Below, piece by piece: positions 50,049 to 63,000 of a stretch of DNA of 64,000 nt (position 1 is the stretch's first letter; every line of letters starts with the position of its first letter). The DNA lies in contig JALJCQ010000029.1 of NCBI GenBank assembly GCA_023091665.1, forward strand, positions 496,001-560,000, read 5' to 3'. The stretch is from Pythium myriotylum (taxonomy: Eukaryota > Oomycota > Peronosporomycetes > Pythiales > Pythiaceae). A model generated the notes under the pieces. It saw only the letters and a list, made by a program, of their open reading frames with translations, was not told the origin of the DNA and did not search any database. The position numbers and the translations under genes were made by a program.

Positions 50049-50537
50049 GATAGGAAGACAATCCAGCTGAAACTGGTTAGACTTGCACCGTTTTCTATAA
50101 AAGTTTTCTCTTTTGAGCTTTCCAAACTTTTCGCTGATCAATGTATTGCCCAAACTGTTTCCTCTACACGCTGTCCACTTCATTTTGCAGCTTCACGAGC
50201 GCGCGATCGAGATTGCCAGGTCAACATCATACGTGCACTAATACACGGTAATTCGTTTAATGTGGCTTTTCCCACACAACTATATCTTTTAAGGAGGGGT
50301 ATTTGATACTATGTTACCTACATTTTATAATATACTTCTTCAACGCATACCTTGTCAATAAACGATAGGATCAAAAGCCTCTCTCTTTCGATTTTCCGGT
50401 TTCAACGGGGGACAGGGACTGGTCGTTCCATCATTTTGGAGGGAGGAACCGAAAAGCCCTCGCTCGGGACGGCCGCCACCAAGGGAAACGGAGGCGTCGG
50501 GAGGCGACGCAGCGCCGCCGCGAGAGGTCCCACGGAG
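50049..50537. other. Intergenic DNA before the nucleoporin gene
   Basis: AT-rich in the first half. CTCTCTTTCGATTTTCCGGTTTC near 50382 is a pyrimidine-rich start-site candidate about 150 bp before the ATG. Confidence 0.45.
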
Positions 50538-53500
50538 ATGGCAAGCGCAGCGGCCGACGCGGAGGCTGCGGCCGCGCGCGTGAACCAAGGTCGGTCGCGG
50601 AATTCCGGCCTCTGGCGCCTCGTGGGACGCCAACTAACGGGGTTTCTTGTCGTGCGCAGAGGAGCTCTTCCACGAGCTCGAGCAGAAGTATCTGCTGCTC
50701 AAGGCCGACTTTGCCGTGCTCGAGAGCGAGCGCGATGCGTCGGTGGAGCAGAAGAACGGCGCGGGTACGTGGTCCGGATCGCAGGGGGGGGGAGATTGCG
50801 CGGGATGTTGACGATGGACGATGGATGAAACAGCCGCGCAGATCAAGACGCTGCAGGCGACAGTCGAGCAGCGCGAGGCGGAGATCGTCAAGGTGAAAGA
50901 AGAACTGCTGGCGCTGCGCTCGGAGCGCGACCAGCTCGCGTTCCAAGCTCGCACAGCGACTGCCCAGGCCGAGCGCCGACTGAACGATGTCGAGGAACTG
51001 CAACAGACGGTCAAGGAGCAGAACAAACAGCTTGTGGAAGCGCAGCGCAAGGAAGTTGAGGCATTGCAGAAGGCCGCCGAGCAGGAAGCGCTGGTGGACC
51101 CACTGCGCCACTCGGTCAGCCGTCTAACGAGCGAGCTCGATGCGACGAAACAGCATCTCGAGTGGGCGGAAAAACAGCTCACGGAAAAGACAAAGCTCGT
51201 GCAGGACATGCGCGTTGCGTCTACGAAGATCACGCATGATCTCGAAGAGATCAAGACGACGCACGCAGAGGAGATGGCGTCGCTCAGGAAGCAGCTTGAA
51301 AGTTCCCGCCAGGTGGCCAAGAAGCTGGAGTCATCGCTTGTTCAATCAAAGGAACAAGTGAAAGAAGTTCAGGCTGCTCGCGTTCACGAAGAGGAACGTC
51401 TGCATAATGAGTTGAGTGCTCAACGACGCCTCGCTGACTTGTACAAGGACTCCGCTGAAGACGCGAACATTCGTGTCAACGAACTCCAGGAACTGTGCGA
51501 AAAGCTGCGTCACTCTCTCGCTGAATCAGAAGATGCTCTGGCGCATCAGGAAGAGCGAACAAAGCAGCAAGTCGAGCACATTTTCCGCGAGCAATCAGCT
51601 GCATCTGAACGACGTATTGAGGCTCTTCAGGATGAGTTGAAGGAGGCGCAAGATCGCCTTGAAGAATTGCAAAAGAGCAAGTTTGTATCCTTGCAAACAG
51701 CCTCCGCCGTATCAGGACTCTCGACAGCTGCGGGAACCGCCCACTTGGCAGCAAACGGAGTCACACCGAAGGAGTTGTGTGACCAAATCCTCGCACTCGA
51801 AACCGCATTGCGCGCAGAACGAGATGAGAAGGAGCAGCTCCAGATATCATTGAACCGCGTCGTTGAAGAGGTTCACGAAAAGGCGCCCATGATTATGGGA
51901 CTCAAGCTAGACTTGCAGCGAGCTGTGACAAGCAACGAACAGCAGAGCGCACAGCTAGAAAAATGCATGGATGAGTTGCGAATCTATCGAGCTCGTGAGC
52001 GCCAGGTTATGGATGAAAAGTTCTCGTACGAGCGGAAGTGTGAGGCGTTTGCGAAGAGTGTTGACGATCTGTCGCGCCAAGTCCAGCATCTCCTATTCCG
52101 TGCTCACGAGAATAGCCACAGTGAGGGCGTAAGGACATCTGCAGGTGAAAGCGCTTCAGAGAACCTTGTCGTATTCAAGGATGTTGAGGAGCTTCAAGTT
52201 CGCAACCAACAGCTCTTGATGGTTATTCGCGAAATGACCGAGGCAAAGAAGAAGGGGCGAAGTTACGATAGCGACACGGCTCATTTCATCGACTCAACCG
52301 AGTCGGACGAAGAAAACGATGGTGATGGAATGCCAGCTTCGCTTGGGAAACGCTTGGACGTTGCATTGGAGGAGATTGAGAAGTTGCGCTCGGAACGCGA
52401 AGAAGAGAGGCAGATGATTGCTGCAATTGTCAAGCAGCGTGACATGTACCGTGTGCTACTGGCTCAGGCTGACAGTAAATTTTCAGAGAGTGCAGACAAG
52501 TCTGCAGTCGGTACCAGTGCTGCAGAGTCTTCGAATGGGGGGCACCATCATAGAATGTCGGCGGATATGGTAGACTCGAGAGCACTTCGTGAACTACAGA
52601 AGGATTTCGAGACATACAAGAAAGAGAAGCAAACTGATATGAAGACTCTCCAGGAGTCTCTGGAAAGAGTGCGAACCGAATGTTCAGCCTACAGATTATC
52701 ACAGATGCAAGCAGAGGTCGAAGCCAAGTGCAACCTGGATCGCTACCAGGCTGCAGAGAAACGCCGCCAGGATGCAGATGAAGAGATTCTTCGTCTCAGA
52801 GGTCGTCTTGATCAGGCCAACCACCTCCTCATCCAGCACCAAAAACTTTTGTCTGAAACAGAGGCGAAGTTTGACGCGGCATCTACGAGGTTGCGTTCTC
52901 TTGAAGTCGAGAAGGAAGGAGCCCTTCGTGAGGTGACGTTCTTGAAAAATAACGAGGCCAAAACTCTTCAGGAACTTGCTACGCTGCGTCTCGACAATAC
53001 TAACCTCTTGAAGCTAATGGACACCAATCGTCAGATCGAGAGCTCTCGCGAGGAGCGTGAACGTCGTGACAGTGAACGGATGGCTCAGAAGATCACTGTG
53101 CTGGAGAGTAAACTACAGGAAGCGTATGACAAGATCGAGTCTAACGAAGCTGTAGCGGGTGCGAAGATCGCTGCCGAGGAACAAGCCAAAAAGATCGCCA
53201 CACTTGAACTAGATCAAACGAAGGACCAACTCGCTACAACTCGCGAACAGCTTGCTCGCCTTGAGGAGCAGGTCAAGGCAGCAACGAGTAAAAGCGCACT
53301 TCACGAAAAGGAAGTCACGCTCTTGCGTGAGCAGCTGCGAAAGGGAGCAGGAACAGCAGCTGCCGAGCGCGTGTCAGCTTTGGAAGTACAACTTCGCCAG
53401 AGCCAGCGCGAAACCCAGTCTGCTATTGAGATGAAGAAGTCCCTCACTGATGCTGTCTCGAAGTACAAAGCCATCGCCGAAGCAAATGAGAAGAGTCTAG

Positions 53501-56448
53501 CAGAACTTTCAAGTGCAAGCGACAAATGGAAAGTTGAACACGAGAAGAAGCTTCAGGATCTGCTTGGTGAGCGAGACTCGCTTCGTGCTGAGCTTCAAAA
53601 GGCTCGCGCTCAGATTAAGGACGACGTTACCGAGGGAAACAAGCTCCGCGAAGAAATGGACAAGATGGTTAATCAGCACCGAATTACTCTCCAAGAAAGC
53701 CAAGAGAAACAGCGTCAACTACAGATCGAGGCTGACAAAGCGCGTGCTGAGTTGAATACTCTACAACTCGAGGTCTCAAGCTTGAGAGAAGACGTGACCG
53801 TTGCACAAGAGAACTATGAGCGGGAACTCAAACTACACGCATCGCAGGTGGAGAAATACTCTTCCACGCGGAAGCAGGTGCAAGAGGAGCAGAAGAAGAA
53901 CCGCGAACTACTCAGTGAGGTTGAAGAACTGAAGGCGAGGGTCGCTGTGGCCGAGAAAGAGGCTGCTGATCAAGTCTCATCCATGGAGAAGTTGTTGAAG
54001 GATGCAAACCACTCGAAGAGCTCTCTCGCTGAACAGAACAAGCTCCTTCACACTCAACTTGAACGAGCCAACAACCAGATTCGTCGTGCGCACGAAATCC
54101 AGATGTTAAAGAACATTGGCGAGGCCGCACCAGATTCGACTGCACCCGCTGTTGCTGACCGTGAGCATGCTAAAGAACTCGATGATCTTCGAAGTGTGAT
54201 CGCCTTCCTCCGAAAAGAGAGCGAAATCTTGTCCTCCAAATACGAGCTCGCACACAAAGAAAACGAGCGTTATCGTGTCCAAGTGGTGGCATTGGAGTCC
54301 ACAACCGAACGACTGCGACAGGAAATCAAGCGTGTTGAAGAATCGAACGCAGCGCTGGGTTCAGGTATCCCTCCCGCTGCGAAACAGGCTGCTCAACTCG
54401 AACAACTGGACCTTCTCCGCGAGAGCAATGCAACTCTTCGCGAAGAGTGCCAGAGGAACCTCGCCCGCGTTCGAACCGAAGAAGAACGTGTGAAAAACCT
54501 TGAAGCACAACTGGCTCCGCTACGAAACTCCGAGGAACTCCTTAAGGCCCAGATCGAGACACTCAAGCAAGAAATGGCTGCCCTTACTGAAGCAAACACG
54601 CGTTGGAAACAGCGAGTTGAGCAATTGGTTGAGAAGTATCAGCAGGTTGACCCTGCCGAGTATGAGAAGGTGTGCGCTGAGAAGACAGCTGTTGCGAACG
54701 AACTTGCTCAAGTTCAGGCGAGGGAAACCGCGCTAAAGGCTGAGTTGGAGAGTTTGAAGTCGAGCGAAGGCAAGAATGCAGAGGAAGAGAAGGGGAAAAT
54801 GGAAAATCTTCGTAAGCAGTACGATCGAATTAAAGGTTTCGCGAAGACGTGGAAGACAAAGGCAGAAGGACTGACCAAACAGGTAGCGGAGAAGACAAAG
54901 GAAGCCGAGGACAAAGCTTCACAGTTGGTGGAACTTGAGAAAAAACTGGCTCAGTCTGTCTCGGACAAGTCGTCCCTGGAATCCAAGTTGGCTGCACTCG
55001 AGGCTTCTAAGTCTGATGGAGCAAATGCTGTTACCGCAGCAGCCAGTGCATCTTGGGAGAAAGAGCGTCAAGAGATGAAAGAGAAGATGGAGGCTGACGT
55101 GAAGCGGTTTACACAACTTAAGGAGATGAATAACAAACTGCTCACAGGGATGAAGGCGCTAAGACAAGAGAACTCGCAACTCAAGGACCAAGTATCAACT
55201 GCGACTGCAGCTCAAGCGGTTGTAGCATCAGCGGTTGCAGCGCCATCAGTGGTTCCTGGAAGCGTCGCACCAAAACAACCTCCAGCACCCACTGCAGACG
55301 TTGCACCAACCCCAGCAGTTCCTGTACCTGCGGTTTCACCTGCAGCTTCAGTGAAAGTAACCCCTGACGTGAATTCTACAACCCCCGCGCCTGCAAAGTC
55401 TCCGTTACGAGCTCCAACACAAGCACCTACAGCTACCCCGACGTTGAAGACGGTGAACGCTCCATCAGTTCCTACTACGACACCACTGAACCCAACGGCG
55501 AAGCCGTTCGTTGCTCCCTCGATCGCAAGCGCGAGCCCAGCGAAGACCCCAGCAAAGACTGAGACGAAAGATACCACAGCTACAACTGTCCCGCCAGCTC
55601 CTCTTGCTACTGCTACTCCTGCTCCTTCAGCGGCGCCCACTCCTGCTGCTCCAACCCCAACTCCAGCAGAGCCGTCTGCAGAGGAGAAGCTTCGCCTTTT
55701 TGCGCTCCAATCGATGAAGAAACAGTTCGCAAATGCCTCCAAACCAACTGAGTCTACAAATGCGGCGACCTCTACGCCATCAAAGCCAACTACGAGTGCA
55801 CCAGCACCCATCGCTTTGACTAAGCCTCCGCTTCCTGCAGCTACACCAGCATCGGCTCCACCCCTGCCTTCAACTACTGTGACTCCGTCAAAACCCTCAG
55901 TTGAAGAAACGAAGACTACTGTTGCAAACACCGGAGGACCTTTCCTGAGCCTCGCACCGCCGTCCGGATCGTTCGCAGCGTTCGGTGCAGGTGGAGCTAG
56001 CGGCCTCGTGTTTGGCAAGCCAGGCATCACCCTTCCAGTCCCTGCATCCCCTACGCCAGCGTCAGCTATCAGCTCAGCGGTTGCGTCGTCAACGACGGCC
56101 ACACTTTTCGGTTCGTCGTCAATCACGACCACCACGACGAGTCAAAGCACCGAGACTGTCACTGTCGCGACTGGTGAAACCGAAGCCCAGCGTCGCACCC
56201 AGCGCCTTGCTCGCTTCGCGTCTCAAGAGGCTGCAGGAGCTGCAGCGTCGACCACACTCAAGCGACCAGCATCGTCGGATCCGGATGCAGCCACCACGCC
56301 GCAGAAGGTCCCGAAGCTGGAGCAATCAACTACCATCGAAACGGACAATACCGAGACAGCGGATGAGCAGACCGCGGATGACTCGGAGGCCACCGAAGAC
56401 GAGGTCTCGGGCAGTGCCGTTCCAAGCCCCGCGCCTCCGGCCGAATAG
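50538..56448 (+). CDS. TPR: TPR/Mlp/Megator-type nuclear basket nucleoporin
   Basis: Three exons: 50538-50589, 50660-50764, 50834-56448, with 70- and 69-nt GT-AG introns; spliced product 1923 residues, close to yeast Mlp1. The first codons (MASAAADAEAAAARVNQEEL) lead into an almost unbroken coiled coil of about 1,480 residues. This is followed by a tail of about 400 residues rich in Pro, Thr, Ala and Ser with scattered FG-type patches (FGAGG, FGKPG, LFGSSS), then a KR-containing basic patch and an acidic end. This order, long coiled coil then low-complexity tail, is that of Tpr/Mlp proteins, which form the nuclear basket and act in mRNA export and spindle checkpoint. Identity rests on architecture and length more than on a single motif. 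Confidence 0.82.
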
Positions 56449-56720
56449 GTAGCCAGCGTCCATGTTGACTAGTCGAAATTGATAGTTGTCTGATTTTCCC
56501 CATGCTCCCATCCGTGGCTGCATTTGACACCCTTCATCAACATGCGCCTTCACCGATCCGGTCCCTCATTGGCTGCAAATATGTCCGAATCAGACGCCAA
56601 GCTCTCGCATTCTACTCTCTCATTGGTTGGTTTCTCGGAATGTCGACAGAGTCTCATCTGATTCCACGCCATCATTTTGTGGAACCCCCCTTCCTGGCCC
56701 CTCGTGGGCCATTCGCCAAG

Positions 56721-56903
56721 ATGCAGGTCAAGGTCGTCAAGGTCTCGAAGAAAGGCACCAAGGACTACGGCGCCGTGGCCGTGGGCGCCGCCGGCAAGGA
56801 CGCCACGGTCGCCGAGCTCAAGCTCGCGTTCGAGAAGCACGCGCGCGTCTCGCGCTTCCGCCAGGCCTTCAAGCTCGCGGCCGCCGACGGCAAGCTCGTG
56901 GTG

Positions 56904-56936
<33 letters not shown>

Positions 56937-57721
56937 GGACGATACGACTGACCGTGTTGTTTGCTTGCTCCATGCAGCCGCTCGTGGACGACAAGAAGAC
57001 GCTCGCGTCCTACGGCGTCAAGGACGGCGCCGAGCTCCAGTTCAAGGACCTCGGGCCGCAGATCGGCTACCGCACGGTCTTCGTGCTCGAGTACCTGGGC
57101 CCGCTGCTCTTCGTGCTCTTGTACGCGACGCGCCCGGCGGTTCTCTACGGCGCCGACGCCGCCAAGACCCCGCTGAGCCGCACGGCGTGGCTCGGCGTCG
57201 TGGCCTGGAGCGCGCACTTTCTCAAGCGCGAGCTCGAAACCTTCTTCGTGCACCGCTTCTCGCGCGCGACCATGCCGCTCGGCAACCTCTTCAAGAACTG
57301 CACGTACTACTGGTCCTTCGGCGCCGTCATCGGGTACCCGCTCTGCCACCCGGACTACACGGGGCCGACCTCGGAGCTCCAGATCCAGATCGGGCTCGCG
57401 ATCTTTGTCATCTCGGAGCTGCTCAACTTTGCGGTCCACGTGCAGCTGCGCAACTTGCGCCCGGCCGAAGGCTCGCTCGAGCGCCCGATCCCCAAGGGCC
57501 CGCTCTTTGCGCTTGTCTCGTGCCCCAACTACACGTTCGAGGTGCTCGGCTGGGTCGGCTTTTCGATCTTCACGCAGATCTTCTTCAACTACGTGTTCAC
57601 GGTCATCGGCTTCCTGCAGATGAGCGACTGGGCGCTCAAGAAGCACCGCAACTACATCAAGTCGTACGGCGACAAGTACAAGAAGCTCCGCCGCAAGGCC
57701 ATCGTGCCCTTTGTGCTTTAA
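56721..57721 (+). CDS. TECR: Very-long-chain trans-2-enoyl-CoA reductase
   Basis: Exons 56721-56900 and 56978-57721 with a 77-nt intron; 307 residues, matching the human enzyme (308). N-terminal ubiquitin-like region (to about 90) ends in LQFKDLGPQIGYRTVF-like sequence, then several membrane helices. The C-terminal steroid 5-alpha-reductase-type domain has SCPNYTFEVLGWVGFS and ends KKLRRKAIVPFVL, as in TECR/Tsc13. It catalyses the NADPH-dependent last step of very-long-chain fatty acid elongation in the ER membrane. The intron starts with a long CT microsatellite. Confidence 0.93.
56907..56935. repeat. CT microsatellite in the TECR intron
   Basis: About 14 TC units start seven bases after the 5' splice site. 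Confidence 0.93.
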
Positions 57722-58021
57722 AAAAGGCGCTTGGAGGGATGTTTTCACCGTAGCCCAGCACGAGAGCGTTGGAGACACATGGCTAATCAATTGCACACTC
57801 CGCGTTTTGAAGTTGAAAGGTCTGCTCGCTTTATCTATGATACGTCGTGCTGACCCACTCACGCCTTGTGTCGTGGGTCGACTCACTAAGGCGACGATTT
57901 GAATCTTTCCAGAGAGACTCATCTCTCCACCCAGTATACCCATCCCATCGTGGTCGGTTCTTTCGACGAGGCGCCACGGCTGACGAGACGCCCCACTCTT
58001 CGATTTTCTCTCGCTCTGGCC
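57722..58021. other. Intergenic DNA
   Basis: 300 bp. CCACTCTTCGATTTTCTC at 57993-58010 looks like an Inr/FPR but lies only 12 bp before the next ATG. Confidence 0.45.
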
Positions 58022-59166
58022 ATGAGCTCGACGGCGCCGCTGACCAACGAGCAGTGCGAGGTATTCGCACGAGGCCCCAACGACGCGTGCGCCACCTCGG
58101 CCATCTGCGCTAAGTGCCTCACGATCAATGTATGCTCGCTCGTCTCCTTCCTTCGGCTTTACTAGCTGCCATCTAACGCAGCCGTGCTGTACAGGGCTGT
58201 GGAATCAGTTCGAGAGGCGCGTGCGTGAGCCAAGAGTACAACAGCCGCGACGACGATTACTCGGTGGCCATTGCGCGTGGGCTCGTGCTGCCGGCTGCGC
58301 GTGCGAGCTACCCGAGCGCAGTGAATGACCGCCAGGCCTGGGTCTTTAACGCCGGCAGCGCGTCGTACTGCGACCGAGACGACTCGGTCTGCACCGAGTG
58401 CGTCGCCAACAAGTTCTGGGCACCGAGCTGGCTCGTCGGCGTCGATAGCCGCTTCTGCACAGGTCGTGACGGCTGCGTGTGTATCTACAACTGCGAGTTC
58501 TCGTCCAACGCCTCATGCCCAACGCCAGCACCGGCGACGACGTCTTCACTCATCGACGCGGACTCAGCGAATACGACAGCGACACCGTCGCCAACCGACT
58601 CGTCGTCTTCAAGCTACGATCCAAACTTCTGGTCCCCGATCTATGCACCCGCCACGCCATCACCGACGAAAGTGAGCACGTCAACAATTATGTCTAGCGT
58701 CTCCATCTACCAGATTCTACCGTTCGTTGCCTTCGGGGTGATTGTTCTCTGGGTTATCCACCGAGTGTGGCGTCAAAAGCAAAGACAGAGAGAACGCGAT
58801 GATCGACAACCTCAGACGGTCCTCCAACTCACTCAGGACGGTCTCGGGGCTGACCAAGTTGACCACTCAACCGATTTCATTCCACTAGACACAGCGTCTC
58901 GTTCACTGGGCGAACCAACGCTGCGTCCTCAGCTGACACTTCCGAGTGTTTCTCTTCCTCGAAGTGAGACGGTGTCGCGGACGACTAGGCCCGAGCAGCA
59001 GCCACTGGAGCTCTACGGATGGATCTCACACCGCCAGCACCTCATTGACACAGAGAACCGACGGCTTAACGGCGCTGACGACTTTGTGCCACCACGAGCG
59101 AGCTACTACGTGCAACCAAGATACAAGTTTTTTTTTTTTGCAGAAGTTAACACACCAACAGATTGA
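58022..59166 (+). CDS. Cys-rich single-pass membrane protein
   Basis: Exons 58022-58129 and 58195-59166 with a 65-nt intron in phase 0; 359 residues. The N-terminal half has about a dozen cysteines (CATSAICAKC...GCG...ACVS...YCDRDDSVCTEC...FCTGRDGCVCIYNC), a PSI/EGF-like density, then a Ser/Thr/Pro-rich stalk. A transmembrane helix lies at about 207-228 (LPFVAFGVIVLWVI), followed by a basic stop-transfer RVWRQKQRQRERD. The C-terminal 130 residues are polar and end after a PheX4 run encoded by a T stretch. No signal peptide is seen at the chosen ATG. A receptor-like or adhesion role is possible; family not recognised. Confidence 0.75.
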
Positions 59167-59175
59167 ATGACTGGA

Positions 59176-59200
59176 GTTGTCGTTGTCGTTGTCGTTGTCG
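59176..59200. repeat. GTTGTC tandem repeat
   Basis: Four units of a hexanucleotide between two convergent genes. Confidence 0.85.
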
Positions 59201-59217
59201 CTGGAATTAATTCACAA

Positions 59218-59817
59218 CTACAGAGTGCGAAGGAATGCAGCGGCACTGGTCTGAAAGCATAATTCAGCGAGGCGCAGGGCAGTTTTGCCATCCTGCGGGA
59301 TTGTATGTCGCTATGAGTACGCCGCCACCACAGGGAACACAATCAATCATATTTCACCGTCGTGGTAGCATTTCTGTCGGCGCCACACTCGAGTAGTAGT
59401 CGTAGCACCCCGACGTGGCCTCGGGACACAGCTACGTGGAGAGCTGACCAGCCATTCTGTCGATACGAAATCACGTCGCTGTAAGCACGCGCGAGATGTT
59501 CCACTCCAATTACTTTGAAAGCCACGCTCGGCTATCCAGGCCTGCCCCGAACTCCAAAAGCAGCTCCATGACACCGACGTGGCCGCTCGCTGCTGCGTGG
59601 TGGAGAGCAGATTGGCCCTACGGAAGTGTATGTTGGCCTCGATACGTGAGACTTACCCAGGTACTCACCCCGGGTTCAGTACAACATAGCGTCATTTCTT
59701 TGCACGCACCTGGTCGACCGCATTCACATCGACGCCGCTCTCAAGCAGCGCGCGCACTTGCGAGATGTCGCCGCTCGCGCTCGCAGTGCACAGCAGCGAG
59801 GCACCGTCTTCGTCCAT
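59218..59817 (-). CDS. Small ankyrin-repeat gene, probable frame break in exon 2
   Basis: Four exons read on the minus strand: 59817-59710 (MDEDGASLLCTASASGD...), 59617-59514 (GQSALHHAAASGHVGVMELLLEFGA), 59456-59358 (NGWSALHVAVSRGH...GADRNATTT) and 59292-59218 (DGKTALRLAE... stop). Exon 3 is exactly 99 nt and phase 0, as in the large neighbour gene. Exon 2 up to its GT donor is 104 nt, one short of a whole number of codons, so it does not join exon 3 in frame. Either a deleted base, a very short alternative intron (35 nt), or decay. Ankyrin repeats mediate protein binding. Head-to-head with the large gene at 60026. Confidence 0.6.
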
Positions 59818-60025
59818 GCTGGACTCGTCGGTCAGATCCCGAGTGCTGAGGTCTCAGTTTCCCCATTGATACTCACAATATAGACAGCAATAAGTTTCAA
59901 AATAACAGAATTCACACTGATATTTATCCATTTCTGAAATATATCTCCAGCTTGTCGTCTATTTCCATAATATATCTCAAACTCGTTCACGGTCTCCGCT
60001 TTGACACGGATCACTTGCCAACAAG
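59818..60025. promoter_or_regulatory. Bidirectional promoter between two ankyrin genes
   Basis: Only 208 bp separate the two start codons. AT-rich, without a clear Inr on either strand. Confidence 0.4.
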
Positions 60026-63000
60026 ATGCGGAAGCTGGACGAGCGACTTTGCGTGGCCTGTATCCACAACGACATCGCGGAGGTCCGCAAGTGGCTGCGG
60101 CGTGGCGCCGATGTTCACGGCAAGTACGCGGTGAGACCGTTTTACTGGCTATTTACATGGACGAAATAGCGGACTGAAATCTCATTTGCAGGGCAAGCTC
60201 GCCATTTTCTACGCGAACGAGCCGAAGATCTTGACGTTACTCTTGGAGAAAGGCGCCGACATCAATGGCAAAAACGATGTGAGTTGTTTACAGTTTCCCC
60301 TGTGGGCACGGATGAGGATGCTCATATGGACTTCGCTGGTGGTGAGCAGGACGGCGAGACCCCGCTGTTTGGGGCGGCGAGAGCCGGGAAGCCTGAACTA
60401 GTGCAGCTTCTGCTAGACCATGGGGCCGCCGTGGACGTTACTGACGAGGTGAGTAGTGAGCGGTGTGGTTTCATTCGATAAGATCAATTCCGCAAACCAC
60501 GCTTTTGTCGGCAGGAAGGAGAGACGCCTCTTCATCAGGCGGCCAGATGGGCAACTGTCGAGATACTTGAGATATTCCTCGACCATGGAGCCGACATCAA
60601 CGCCTTGACCAAGGTAGATGGTCCTTCTGAAATATAGGGACGCCCAAAGTCGGAGCTCACCCGATTGGTATCCGTAGGATGGAAAAACGCTTCTGCATTA
60701 TGCAGCGATGAATGGTGACAACGACATGATTGAAATGCTACTCGACCGAGGACTGGACATCAACGCAACGACCGAGGTAATGGTGAAAACAAAATCATGG
60801 CAAACTCGCTTGCGCTGATGCCTTGAGGCTCCCATGTGCAGAGCGGCTGGTCAGCTATTCACTCTGCAGCTGAGTGGTCAAACGCCGAGTCCATTGAGCT
60901 CCTCGCTGAACGTGGCCTCGATCTACACGTCGTATTAGAGGTGAGCCGAGTCGGATATTTCTCAGCCCCTTAGGTGAGATTCCTTACATGGTATGGTGGC
61001 TAGGATGGTCGAACACTGCTCCACATTGCCGCAAACCGCATTAAACGCTCAACAATCGAATATCTACTCGATCAAGGACTACCTGTCAACGCGTTGGATG
61101 CAGTGAGTGGCTATTGTACGCCATCACCATGCATTAGGAGTGTTTCACGCGCGGCGCTCTTTCTACGCAGGGTGGATGGTCTGCTCTTCACTATGCGGCT
61201 TATGTTGCTGGCCATTATGACGAACTAGCGGCGTTGCGGCTGCTTGTTGGTCGCGGTGCAGATCTCAAAGCTATCACCAAGGTCAGTCCAAGCTGATATC
61301 TTCGTGCGCTGTGTTCAGTTATAAATGATGTATTGCCTCCAGGATGGTCGAACCGCTCTCCATATCGCTGCTTCCTCTGATAAGGCGGGAAGAACTGTGG
61401 CGTATCTGATCGACAGAAAAGCACCAATCGATGCAGCGGACGACGTGAGTCAGCTTGTGTCGTATTTGCAATTGCGGGGGTTACAACTTGATGATTACAG
61501 GAAGGATTTTCAGCTGTTCACTATGCTGCGACAGGCGGCCACTTCGACTCACTGAAGTGTCTTCTCGAGCGCGGTGCTAGTGTTTTCTCAACTACGAAGG
61601 TGCGATTGGAGTATCTCATGGGCCATTCCAGTAACTAACTTCGGCTCCCTGAGTAGGATAGCAGAAATGCTCTACATCTGGCAGCTGCTGAAGGCAAAAA
61701 CAACGTCATCGGTTTATTACTTGAACAAGGATTGCCTGTTGACTCAAGAGATGAAGTGAGTCATATCTCACTCTGCCTACCTGAAGATTGGGTTACTCAA
61801 TGTGATCTACTTATGTATCTAGGACGGATGGTCAGCCCTTCACTTTGCAGCCCGAGGTCGATACGGCTTGAGAACAGTGCAATTTCTTCTCAATAGTCGC
61901 GCAGACAGGAGAGCTACCACGAAGGTATATGTCGTCAATAATTGTTTGTCTGTGAGGTGTAACTAAACTAATGTCTCGACAGGATGGACGAACAGCGCTC
62001 CATGTCGCAGCCGGAAGCGGAAAAAACGATATCCTGGAACTTCTACTGGAAAAGGGATTATCGGTCAATGCCGTCGACGAAGTGAGTGAATCGAGTTGCT
62101 GGCATTGATTATAGCGCACACTGACATAATTCTACTAGGATGGGTGGTGCGCTCTCCACTACGCAGCGACAGGCGATCACCCAGGAACTCTTCAGTACTT
62201 GTTAGAGCTGGGAGCCAGCTTGAACACTGTTGCCAAGGTGCGTTTCACAGGTTTGAGCCGACATTTACGAGCATAACTGTAACTTTGACGCGACAGGATG
62301 GCCAAACTGCTCTTCACGCTGCGGCAGGCAATGGAAGCAACGAAGCCATCGAGTTCTTGTTAGATGAAGATGTATCAATTGATGATCGAGATGAAGTAAG
62401 GAGACCTATTCTTCGTTGAGGCACTCGGAGGAGTTCACGAAGGTGTTTTTTCTCTAGGAAGGATGGTCAGCTCTTCACTACGCTTCAAAGGGAGGACACG
62501 TTGAGACACTCCAGCTTCTTCTCGAACGTGGTGCAGATCCAACCGCTGTCACGAAGGTAGCCTTGTGTCAACCAATAAGCGGAAGTGCATCTCTGACGCT
62601 TTGGTTTGGTGAAGGATGGATATACCGCTGTTTTGGTCGCTTCTGATGAGGGAGAAGACGAGGCTCTAGTGTATTTGTTGGATCAAGGATTATCAATCGA
62701 AGCTCAAGACGAAGTAAGCGAATCGGTCTATTTCACGGAAATCCGCGAATTAATCACTGACTGTAATGCGATGTTCATTCAGGACGGGTGGTCGGCTCTC
62801 ACGTTTGCCGCTAAGCATGGTCGCGTTGAGATGATGCAACTTCTTCTGGATCGTGGTGCACAAGTTGGCATCTCCACGAAGGTAGCGATTACCGAGAGCT
62901 TGTTGGGGTTGATGCCGATATTCTGACGAGATCTCACATCGCTGGTGATTGCGTTCTGTAGGAAGGGCAAACTCTCCTTCATCTTGGTGCTTCAGGTGGG

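Noticed and set aside
55212..56135. 307-codon ORF antisense to the nucleoporin tail
   Set aside because: Low-complexity mirror of the Pro/Ala/Thr-rich tail.
56765..57943. 392-codon ORF antisense to the enoyl-CoA reductase
   Set aside because: Shadow of the GC-rich reductase gene; it also reads through the CT microsatellite.
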